Part shown: piece by piece, positions 1 through 5,681 of the stretch
Layout: every line of letters starts with the position of its first letter
Position numbering within the stretch: position 1 is the first letter of the stretch
Assembly: GCA_964353115.1 (NCBI GenBank)
Contig: CAYGUI010000041.1
Span: 1-11,392 of the forward strand
Source: CAYGUI01 sp964353115
GTDB taxonomy: Bacteria > Pseudomonadota > Gammaproteobacteria > JAGOUU01
DNA: 11,392 nt
Reading direction: 5' to 3'
Notes under the pieces: model-generated
The model's database searches: none
Seen by the model: only the letters and a program-made list of their open reading frames with translations
Told to the model about the DNA's origin: nothing
Translations under genes and position numbers: made by a program

Positions 1-57
1 TCCCGCCTGCGCGGGAATGACGAGGTACTAGATCCCGCCTGCGCGGGAATGACGAAG
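1..57. repeat. Two copies of a short dispersed palindromic repeat
   Basis: Two near-identical units start at 1 and 31. The core is tcccgcctgcgcgggaatga, a short dyad (tcccgc/gcgggaa) followed by the tail atgacga. The same family occurs at 1658-1686 and 5542-5568, where the loop reads cctt instead of cctg. Bases 58-100 hold degraded pieces of the tail (aaatgacgga, ggatgacgcgga), so the block has probably expanded and decayed. It lies just beyond the stop codon of the minus-strand ankyrin gene. Such intergenic palindromes are common in several proteobacterial genomes; whether they move or help terminate transcription cannot be told from the sequence. Confidence 0.85.
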
Positions 58-100
58 ATGGGGAAATGACGGAGTGTGCAAGGATGACGCGGAGTATTTG

Positions 101-1234
101 CTATTTTGCAAGCAGTTTTTGAGATAAATACTCGCTAACCTCTTGATTTAAGCTAAGCTCCGCTAATTGAAATGGATTTTGCTCTCGCCCCAAAGATTCA
201 GAAGTAATAACCCCTTTTTCAACAAAAACTTTAACAACGTCTAAGCTGCCATGAGCTATAGATAACATCCAAGAATTGTAGCCATATTTATTAGTTATAT
301 GTGGATTAGCCCCATAATCTAATAATAAACTCACGATCTGTGCATAATTATTTTGAGCAGCAACATCCAGGGCATGAGAATGATTAACTTCCAATAAATT
401 AATATCTACTCTTTGGGATATTAGTACTTTTTGTGCTAATTCGTAATCTCCATATACTGCACAGCAAAAAATAATTTGTTGCAAAAATTTATCTGAATAT
501 CGTTCTAAATTAGCTGAAGTAACTTTGGGAAAAGCATAATTAATTTTGGGCTTAGTACTTTCATGAAAAGAGGAAAATGCTATAACATTTGGATTATGAT
601 TGCTTTGCAATATTTTTATTATTTGTTTTGCAATTATTTCTAGATCATTACTAATAAATTCCCCATTTATTGAATTTGGATCATAAATAATATAATTTCC
701 ACCATTTTTTACCAATGCAAATTCGTGATCTAATGCCGAAATTTTTAATAGTAAAAAAGGAGCTTTATTAAAAACTTCTAAATATTTTTTTAATTCTTGA
801 TAATTATTAAATGGAACAATTTTTGTAAATTCTCGAATAAATTTACGATTTTTAGTATCGCTAACAATATATTCAAAATCATTTTGATTTACATTATTTA
901 GCATAAATTTTGCGTATTGCAAAAAGTGGATTTTGTTAATAAATGGATCAACTAGACGTGATATACCACTAATATCTGTTTCATCCCATTCGGATAACAC
1001 ATATATACACTGCCAAAACCACTCGGCATCATCACACTGAACAAGGCTCTTATGGCTCTTATCTTCAGTCGAGTGAGATAAGAATCGTGAATAAAGCCAT
1101 AGCGATGACAATCCTGAGCAAAAACCACACAAAAACTCGTTGATAAACTCTTGTTTTGCCCCACATAACTGTAAATATCTCCTAATTTTGTACAATACTT
1201 TCTTTTGACTCAGATCAGGATTACTAAACTGCAC
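101..1234 (-). CDS. Ankyrin-repeat protein with a probable YopT-like (C58-type) cysteine protease domain; effector candidate
   Basis: The protein has 377 residues, no signal peptide and no clear membrane segment. The N-terminal half carries what looks like a papain-fold triad. Cys39 lies in GFCSGLSSLWL (37-47), resembling the C-x-G-L-x-x-x-W around the YopT/AvrPphB nucleophile. His170 lies in DHEFALV, and Asp185 in YIIYDPN followed by GEF at 191-193. The 15-residue His-to-Asp gap and the DPN...GE pattern fit that family. Residues 250-375 form about three ankyrin repeats; the clearest (286-313) contains ALDVAAQNNY and LLLDYGANP. The start is GTG at 1234, preceded after 7 bases by a strong ribosome site (GGTGAGG on the minus strand). 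It follows the tRNA-Gly gene by 90 bp on the same strand with no visible terminator between them. Eukaryotic-type repeats plus a protease fold suggest a secreted host-targeting protein, but secretion is inferred. The ankyrin call is firm; the protease call rests on motif spacing only. Confidence 0.72.
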   Translation of the reverse strand: MQFSNPDLSQKKVLYKIRRYLQLCGAKQEFINEFLCGFCSGLSSLWLYSRFLSHSTEDKSHKSLVQCDDAEWFWQCIYVLSEWDETDISGISRLVDPFINKIHFLQYAKFMLNNVNQNDFEYIVSDTKNRKFIREFTKIVPFNNYQELKKYLEVFNKAPFLLLKISALDHEFALVKNGGNYIIYDPNSINGEFISNDLEIIAKQIIKILQSNHNPNVIAFSSFHESTKPKINYAFPKVTSANLERYSDKFLQQIIFCCAVYGDYELAQKVLISQRVDINLLEVNHSHALDVAAQNNYAQIVSLLLDYGANPHITNKYGYNSWMLSIAHGSLDVVKVFVEKGVITSESLGREQNPFQLAELSLNQEVSEYLSQKLLAK

Positions 1235-1324
1235 ACAACTACCTCACCTGTCTATATATTAAGTAAAGTACAGGAAAAGCAATAAATCAAGTTTATCGGC
1301 TTACTTATTGATAATTTTTTTTTA

Positions 1325-1398
1325 TGGAGCGGGTGATGGGAATCGAACCCACGTATTCAGCTTGGAAGGCTAATGTTCTACCATTAAACTACACCCGC
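1325..1398 (-). tRNA. tRNA-Gly (anticodon TCC)
   Basis: On the minus strand the gene begins GCGGGTG and ends CACCCGC plus discriminator T and an encoded CCA, giving 74 nt. The anticodon stem TTAGC/GCTGA encloses the loop CTTCCAA, with TCC at plus-strand bases 1364-1366. The T loop is TTCGATT. It lies 6 bp downstream of tRNA-Tyr and is surely in the same transcript. The plus-strand open frame across both tRNAs is spurious. Confidence 0.97.
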
Positions 1399-1404
1399 AA
1401 AAGA

Positions 1405-1489
1405 TGGTGGAGGGGGCAGGATTCGAACCTGCGAAGGCTGAGCCGTCAGATTTACAGTCTGATCCCTTTGACCGCTCGGGAACCCCTCC
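1405..1489 (-). tRNA. tRNA-Tyr (anticodon GTA)
   Basis: On the minus strand the gene begins GGAGGGG and ends CCCCTCC plus discriminator A and an encoded CCA (85 nt). It is a class II tRNA with a long variable arm. The anticodon stem TCAGA/TCTGA encloses CTGTAAA, anticodon GTA at plus-strand 1453-1455. The T loop is TTCGAAT. The Tyr-then-Gly order matches tyrU-glyT in the E. coli thrU-tyrU-glyT-thrT-tufB operon. Here neither tRNA-Thr nor tufB follows. Confidence 0.97.
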
Positions 1490-1503
1490 GATTTATTCCA
1501 AGT

Positions 1504-1532
1504 ATTCTCAATGAAAACAAAAGTCTTGTCAA
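1504..1532 (-). promoter_or_regulatory. Sigma-70 promoter of the tRNA-Tyr/tRNA-Gly operon
   Basis: Read on the minus strand, a perfect -35 box TTGACA (1527-1532) is followed after exactly 17 bases by GAGAAT (1504-1509), a 4/6 match to the -10 consensus. Transcription would start near 1497, leaving a leader of only a few bases before tRNA-Tyr at 1489. Position, spacing and the perfect -35 make this the best promoter in the window. Confidence 0.7.
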
Positions 1533-1547
1533 GTCTTATTAGGAAAT

Positions 1548-1647
1548 AAAAACCCCCCGACGCTAAAGCGCCGACCCCCTTTAAGAAAGGGGGGTTAAGA
1601 TCGCCCCCTTATTAAAGGGGGCAGCGCCGAAAGCGCGGGGGTTTTTT
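1548..1647. repeat. 100-bp branched (cloverleaf-like) palindromic element, probable bidirectional terminator
   Basis: The outer arms AAAAACCCCC (1548-1557) and GGGGGTTTTT (1637-1646) are complementary. Between them lie four smaller hairpins: CGC-TAAA-GCG (1561-1570), CCCCCTTT-AAG-AAAGGGGG (1575-1593), GCCCCCTT-ATTA-AAGGGGGC (1603-1622) and GCGC-CGAAA-GCGC (1624-1636). AGCGCCGA occurs twice, at 1567-1574 and 1623-1630. The whole is an imperfect palindrome and both strands end in a G run followed by T's, so either direction could terminate. It lies downstream of the phosphatase-like gene and upstream of the tRNA promoter, where it would insulate one from the other. It may equally be a MITE-like dispersed element; only one full copy is present here. 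Confidence 0.7.
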
Positions 1648-1657
1648 CTAGCAATCT

Positions 1658-1699
1658 GGATTCCCGCCTTCGCGGGAATGACGAAGGCGCGGGGGTTTT
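1658..1699. repeat. Dispersed palindromic repeat followed by a second copy of the cloverleaf element's right end
   Basis: Bases 1658-1686 are a copy of the short palindromic repeat also seen at 1-57 and 5542-5568 (core ttcccgccttcgcgggaa). Directly after it, gcgcgggggtttt at 1687-1699 repeats the right end of the cloverleaf element (gcgcgggggtttt at 1633-1645). The arrangement looks as if the short repeat had landed in, or been captured between, two copies of that end. The stop codon of the minus-strand phosphatase-like gene (1698-1700) falls in the T run, so the block abuts the coding sequence. Confidence 0.75.
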
Positions 1700-2804
1700 A
1701 TTTCAAGCATGAAACCGCTGCTGCTGCAGCTGCAGGTCTCTCTTTCTCTTGAACTCTAACAACAGGAGTTAACATCAGAAAAGCTTGCATACGAGTTATT
1801 GCAAGTGGAATTGCTACTGCAGGTGTAATCAGCGGATTAGACTCAACTGACCGAGTAATTCTTGGTGGAGACTCTGCCTCTGGAGAAGAAATTTTAAACA
1901 ATTCATGAGCCCTTAAAGCATCGATAAAATATGAATTGGAAGGAACTAATGGAATTCCATACAAATTTCTAGCACGTAAACTTAATAAACTAGCTACAGT
2001 CACTGTAGAAGACGGTGAATCACGAGCATCAACATGACTTAATTCACCCATCAAACCATAAGCACGCTCATACTGTAAATGACCAAATGGAACACCACGA
2101 CTTATTAACCATGCCGATAAAAACATTGCCGAGCGATTTTGTCCTTGGCGACAATAAAATTGCACTGCGGCCCCTCTTCTAAAACCTGTGTTTATAAAAG
2201 CATTAGTTAATTCATAAAGATCAATTAATTGTTGGATATCATGATTATAATCAGGCCTTAAGGTATCATATTCTCGATTACCATCATTGATAAAAATATT
2301 TAATACAGTAACTTTTATTTCTTGTTCACCAAAAATAACAGTAAAAGTTGCTTTAGCGCACGGTGTGTGGCCACCAAAGTAACCCCATTTATCTGAGTTA
2401 GACACCAACTCAGCAAAATTTATAAAACCAGTAGAAGTTCCTGAGTTTCTAGTAAATAATCCATTTTGTGCTAAAAATTCTCTATTATTTCCAGCTCTTT
2501 TATTAGCAAGAAATGTTTCAAAACTTTCTGCCCTATTTGCTGCGTTAATAAGAAATATTTCATTAGGTATTTCTTTGCCTTTTTTTACAAAAAAAGTTTC
2601 TAATATTTCTAATAGATTAGGTGTAATAATTTCACGTCCAGATTGATACTCCAATCCACCTAATAATACACTTTGTCCATCTCCAAAAGCAGCTGGTAGA
2701 GGTATTTCTGTAACAGCCTTATTAATTTTTTCTTCGCGAGTTAACTCAGGTATTTTCAATGGTAATATTTTTCGAAATGATCCGGTTGGATTCTTTGGAT
2801 TCAT
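1698..2804 (-). CDS. Dual-specificity protein phosphatase-like protein; effector candidate
   Basis: The protein has 368 residues with no signal peptide or membrane segment. The core is a CX5R phosphatase loop at 218-225 (CRQGQNRS), followed by AMFLSAWLISRGV, as in eukaryotic-type dual-specificity phosphatases. The helix before it (190-207, ending AFINTGFRRG) and the preceding strand VTVLNIFIND (165-174) fit the same fold. Asp173 or one of the other acidic residues between 173 and 189 may be the general acid. The His that normally precedes the catalytic Cys is Tyr217 here. The 150-residue N-terminal part and the C-terminal 110 residues match nothing I recognise. The tail is Ala-rich (six Ala at 358-363) and ends SCLK. 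The ATG start has GGAG 7 bases upstream. It is divergent from dacA and not in an operon. Substrate and secretion are unknown; the phosphatase fold is likely, activity uncertain. Confidence 0.72.
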   Translation of the reverse strand: MNPKNPTGSFRKILPLKIPELTREEKINKAVTEIPLPAAFGDGQSVLLGGLEYQSGREIITPNLLEILETFFVKKGKEIPNEIFLINAANRAESFETFLANKRAGNNREFLAQNGLFTRNSGTSTGFINFAELVSNSDKWGYFGGHTPCAKATFTVIFGEQEIKVTVLNIFINDGNREYDTLRPDYNHDIQQLIDLYELTNAFINTGFRRGAAVQFYCRQGQNRSAMFLSAWLISRGVPFGHLQYERAYGLMGELSHVDARDSPSSTVTVASLLSLRARNLYGIPLVPSNSYFIDALRAHELFKISSPEAESPPRITRSVESNPLITPAVAIPLAITRMQAFLMLTPVVRVQEKERPAAAAAAVSCLK

Positions 2805-2832
2805 CGCTAATCTCCATATTAATTACTATTTT

Positions 2833-2841
2833 TGCTATCAT
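2833..2841 (+). promoter_or_regulatory. Possible extended -10 promoter element for dacA
   Basis: tgctatcat contains an extended -10 motif (TG-n-TATCAT, 5/6 to the -10 consensus). It lies 30 bp before the dacA start in the 67-bp divergent gap. No good -35 box is seen at the right distance, which an extended -10 promoter can tolerate. The promoter of the divergent phosphatase-like gene must overlap the same gap, but I cannot place it. Confidence 0.35.
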
Positions 2842-2871
2842 TAGGAATATTCATCAGAAACGGAAAATATA

Positions 2872-4071
2872 ATGTTAAAAAAAATAAATTTATTATTGTT
2901 AATAAACTTAATTTTATGCTCTTTTGATATTTTTGCATCTGAGCTATTAATCCCACCTCCTCCTAAGTTAGCAGCAAAGTCTTATATTTTGCAAGACTAT
3001 TATTCAGGTGACATAATTGCTGCTTATAAACCTAATATGAGAGTTGAACCAGCTAGCTTAACAAAAATGATGACATCATATGTTATCAGCAAAGAAATTA
3101 GAGATGGTAGATTAAATCCTAATAGCAAAGTGTTAATTAGTCGTAAAGCACGCAATGCTCAAGGCTCACGCATGTTTGTTGAATATAATACTTACGTTTC
3201 CGTAAAAAACCTTATTCATGGCGTTATTATTCAATCTGGTAACGATGCAGCTATTGCTCTTGCAGAATATATTGCTGGGACTGAGCAATCTTTTGTTGAA
3301 ATTATGAATATGGAAGCACAACGCTTACAAATGAATGATACGCATTTTGCTAATGCAACAGGTCTTCCAGCACCAAACCACTATAGTACTGCTCATGATT
3401 TAGCTACTTTATCAAAAGCTATCATTACTGATTTTCCTGAAGATTATGCGTTATATTCACAAAAGTGGTACAGCTATAACAATATTAAACAGTTTAACCG
3501 CAATCAATTATTATGGCGTCCAAGCGCCCATGTTGATGGCATAAAAACTGGCCATACAGATTCAGCAGGTTATTGCTTAGCAGCATCTGCCGTTGATAAT
3601 GGTACTCGCCTAGTTGCCGTTATGGTTGGAACAAAATCTGAAGAAGCGCGTTCAACGTTAACGCAAACTTTATTACATTATGGTTTTAGATTTTTTAAGA
3701 CTTATACCCTATTTGATAAAGATAAAAAATTAGCCGAGCATAACATCCAATATTCTGACGGCACTAAATTAGATTTAGGGCTAAAAGAAAATATTAAAAT
3801 TACTATTCCAAAAGGTGAATATAAAAATCTTCAGGCAAAAATATTAGTACCAAAAAATATCGATGCACCAATTAAAGCCGGTAGTAGCATTGGAAAAATA
3901 ACCGTTACTTTAAACGATAAAGTAGTTGCTGAAAAACCATTAGTCGCCTTAAATAATGTAAATAAAGGCACTATGTGGCAAAGATTTAAGGACTACGCAA
4001 TGATTATGTTTAGCTCAAAAATAAATAAAAAAGATAATAGTCAAATGAAAGAAATTGCTGCTAATATTTAA
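2872..4071 (+). CDS. dacA: D-alanyl-D-alanine carboxypeptidase (PBP5/6 family)
   Basis: This enzyme removes the terminal D-Ala from peptidoglycan pentapeptides in the periplasm and so limits cross-linking. It has 399 residues, close to the roughly 400 of E. coli PBP5. The N-terminus is a signal peptide (MLKK plus a hydrophobic run to about residue 20, cleavage likely after FAS near 23). The three penicillin-binding motifs are intact: S62-L-T-K65 with the catalytic Ser, S122-G-N124 and K225-T-G227. The all-beta PBP5_C domain spans about 277-365. A C-terminal amphipathic stretch (366-382, MWQRFKDYAMIMF) would anchor it to the inner membrane, as in PBP5. The gene opens a plus-strand run; the aminotransferase gene follows after 32 bp. 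Confidence 0.95.
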   Translation: MLKKINLLLLINLILCSFDIFASELLIPPPPKLAAKSYILQDYYSGDIIAAYKPNMRVEPASLTKMMTSYVISKEIRDGRLNPNSKVLISRKARNAQGSRMFVEYNTYVSVKNLIHGVIIQSGNDAAIALAEYIAGTEQSFVEIMNMEAQRLQMNDTHFANATGLPAPNHYSTAHDLATLSKAIITDFPEDYALYSQKWYSYNNIKQFNRNQLLWRPSAHVDGIKTGHTDSAGYCLAASAVDNGTRLVAVMVGTKSEEARSTLTQTLLHYGFRFFKTYTLFDKDKKLAEHNIQYSDGTKLDLGLKENIKITIPKGEYKNLQAKILVPKNIDAPIKAGSSIGKITVTLNDKVVAEKPLVALNNVNKGTMWQRFKDYAMIMFSSKINKKDNSQMKEIAANI

Positions 4072-4103
4072 TTTTTATTAACCACTAACTTTATTAATGA
4101 TGT

Positions 4104-4964
4104 ATGGCGCAAGTTTTTCTAAATAATCAATTTATTGATCAAAAAGATGCAAAAATCTCGGTTCTTGACCGAGGTTTTTTATTTGGTGACGGAGTTTACG
4201 AAGTTATTCCTGTTTATGGACGCTACCCATTATTACTAGATGGGCATTTGACTCGTCTACAAAACAGCTTAAAAGGACTTTTTATTGATTGCCCTTTTAA
4301 TAATGATAAAAATAAATGGCGTGAAGTTATTTTAGAATTAATTCATAAAAATAATGAAAGCCAACCTATTTTTATTGAAGTAACTCGTGGCGTGCAAGAA
4401 TCGCGCCAGCACTTATTTGATCACTCAATGACTCCTACTGTCTTAATTATGAGTCAGGAAAAAATAAAATTAGGTAGTTGCTTAGAGTCACAAGGTATTA
4501 CGACTATTACACAAGATGATATTCGCTGGAAACGCTGCAATGTTAAATCTATTTCTTTAGTTGCAAATATTCTTATGCGCCACGAAGCTACACTTAAACA
4601 CGCTAGTGAATCTTTTTTAATTAAAGATAAAATTGTAAACGAGTGTGCGTCCGCTAATTTTTTTATTGTTAAAGATGGTGTATTTAAAACCCCGTGCCTA
4701 CAACATAATATTTTACCAGGACTGACAAGACATTTAATTATTAAAGTTTTAAAAGACAATAATTTAAAAATTATTGAAGATAAAATCACAGAAGACGAAT
4801 TAAAATCTGCCGATGAGGTTATGATTTCAAGCTCAACCCGCGAAGTTATACCAGTTATTCAAATTGACGACACCAAAATCGGCAATGGCACACCAGGAGA
4901 ATATTGGAAAAAATTAGCTAATTTATATATCGAAACCGTACAATGCATGATAAACCAAAAATAA
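4104..4964 (+). CDS. dat: D-amino acid aminotransferase (PLP class IV, D-alanine transaminase type)
   Basis: This is a fold-type IV PLP enzyme, expected to interconvert D-alanine and 2-oxoglutarate with D-glutamate and pyruvate in the cytosol. It has 286 residues, normal for the family. The N-terminus shows the usual LDRGFLFGDGVYEV (21-34). The PLP-binding lysine is Lys148 in CNVKSISLVAN, and Glu180 in NECASANFFIV is the conserved glutamate that contacts the cofactor. RGVQESRQHLF (95-105) matches the R-G-x-x-x-R-x-H-x-F pattern of D-amino acid transaminases better than the branched-chain (IlvE) or aminodeoxychorismate lyase (PabC) relatives, though these cannot be fully excluded. It starts 32 bp after dacA with no obvious ribosome site, and its last 22 bp overlap lipB, so it is probably co-transcribed with both. 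Its product could feed D-Glu or D-Ala to peptidoglycan synthesis. Confidence 0.85.
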   Translation: MAQVFLNNQFIDQKDAKISVLDRGFLFGDGVYEVIPVYGRYPLLLDGHLTRLQNSLKGLFIDCPFNNDKNKWREVILELIHKNNESQPIFIEVTRGVQESRQHLFDHSMTPTVLIMSQEKIKLGSCLESQGITTITQDDIRWKRCNVKSISLVANILMRHEATLKHASESFLIKDKIVNECASANFFIVKDGVFKTPCLQHNILPGLTRHLIIKVLKDNNLKIIEDKITEDELKSADEVMISSSTREVIPVIQIDDTKIGNGTPGEYWKKLANLYIETVQCMINQK

Positions 4965-5581
4965 TAATAAAAAATTTAGGGCTGCAAGATTATTCTGCTA
5001 CTTTAAAGAAAATGCAGGAATTTACTAAACTGCGTGATGAAACAACACCTGATGAAATTTGGTTTGTTGAACATTCACCGATCTTTACTTTAGGACAAGC
5101 CGGTAAAGAAGAGCATATCTTAGATCCAAAAAATATTCCTGTTATTAAATCTGATCGTGGAGGTCAAGTAACTTATCACGGACCAGGACAAATAGTTATT
5201 TATTTCTTATTAGATTTACGACGAAATAATTTAAATATTCGAGAAGCCGTAACGCTGCTTGAAGATATAATCATTGAATTTCTGGCAAAACATAATATTA
5301 CTGCTATAAATAAAAAAGATGCTCCTGGAGTTTATGTCAATGACCAAAAGATTTGCTCTATCGGACTTCGCGTTTCACGTGGCAAAACGTATCATGGTCT
5401 TGCATTTAATGTTGATATGGATCTTGAGCCTTTTAAAAGAATAAATCCATGTGGATATAAAGATTTAGAAGTAACTCAATTTAAAGATTTAATAAAAGAT
5501 ATTTCTGTTATTAAAGTGCAAGAAGAATTAAAAATGATTGTGGATTCCCGCCTTCGCGGGAATGACGCGCAACGGGAATAA
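4943..5581 (+). CDS. lipB: Octanoyl-[ACP]:protein N-octanoyltransferase LipB, with a repeat-encoded tail
   Basis: LipB transfers octanoyl groups from acyl carrier protein to lipoyl domains, the first step of lipoate synthesis. The protein has 212 residues. Signature blocks are RGGQVTYHGPGQ (72-83), the catalytic Lys136 in NDQKICSIGLR, and the catalytic Cys170 in INPCGYKDLEVTQ, matching K135/C169 of E. coli LipB. The ATG at 4943 lies inside the end of dat (22-bp overlap, different frame), implying translational coupling. The last residues, DSRLRGNDAQRE (201-212), are encoded by a dispersed palindromic repeat and the first units of a 16-bp tandem array; the stop codon itself lies in the array. 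The conserved domain ends before this tail, so activity is probably intact. No lipA is present in the window. Confidence 0.95.
   Translation: MHDKPKIIIKNLGLQDYSATLKKMQEFTKLRDETTPDEIWFVEHSPIFTLGQAGKEEHILDPKNIPVIKSDRGGQVTYHGPGQIVIYFLLDLRRNNLNIREAVTLLEDIIIEFLAKHNITAINKKDAPGVYVNDQKICSIGLRVSRGKTYHGLAFNVDMDLEPFKRINPCGYKDLEVTQFKDLIKDISVIKVQEELKMIVDSRLRGNDAQRE
5542..5568. repeat. Dispersed palindromic repeat inside the 3' end of lipB
   Basis: The core ttcccgccttcgcgggaa matches the copy at 1661-1678 exactly and the copies at 1-57 with a small loop change. It is read through by lipB, where it encodes DSRLRGND. This is the only copy in the window inside a reading frame. Confidence 0.85.
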
Positions 5582-5624
5582 CGCGCAGCGGGAATAACGC
5601 GCAGCGGGAATAACGCGCAGCGGG
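5561..5624. repeat. Tandem array of a 16-bp unit, four copies
   Basis: Four units of 16 bp (aataacgcgcagcggg; the first reads aatgacgcgcaacggg) run head to tail, followed by a partial unit aatgac and a decayed copy containing agcgcggg (5638-5645). The three last full units are identical. The first unit overlaps the tail of the palindromic repeat at 5542-5568, so the array seems to have grown from that repeat. The lipB stop codon lies in the second unit. The rest of the gap to the next gene (to 5681) holds only the decayed copy and the next ribosome site. Confidence 0.85.
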
Positions 5625-5681
5625 AATGACACAGAGAAGCGCGGGAATTACAGATCACCCTGAAATAACGCAGGATAAAAT

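Noticed and set aside
1..57. Possible attachment site or transposon end
   Set aside because: No integrase, transposase or target duplication is visible; the same unit recurs as a short intergenic palindrome elsewhere in the window.
952..1164. Minus-strand 70-codon frame inside the ankyrin gene
   Set aside because: It lies wholly within the ankyrin-protease gene in another frame and has no recognisable domain or ribosome site.
1261..1324. Terminator for the tRNA operon between tRNA-Gly and the ankyrin gene
   Set aside because: Only a weak CAATAA/TTATTG pairing is present, and the homopolymer after the tRNA is an A run, not T, on the transcribed strand.
1324..1542. Plus-strand 72-codon open frame starting MERVMGIEPTYSAW
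   Set aside because: It is the antisense of the tRNA-Gly and tRNA-Tyr genes, a well-known source of false protein calls.
4454..4789. Minus-strand 111-codon frame opposite dat
   Set aside because: It is antisense to a well-supported aminotransferase gene, with no family features.
5561..5645. Possible CRISPR-like array
   Set aside because: The 16-bp units are directly adjacent with no spacers, and no cas genes are present.
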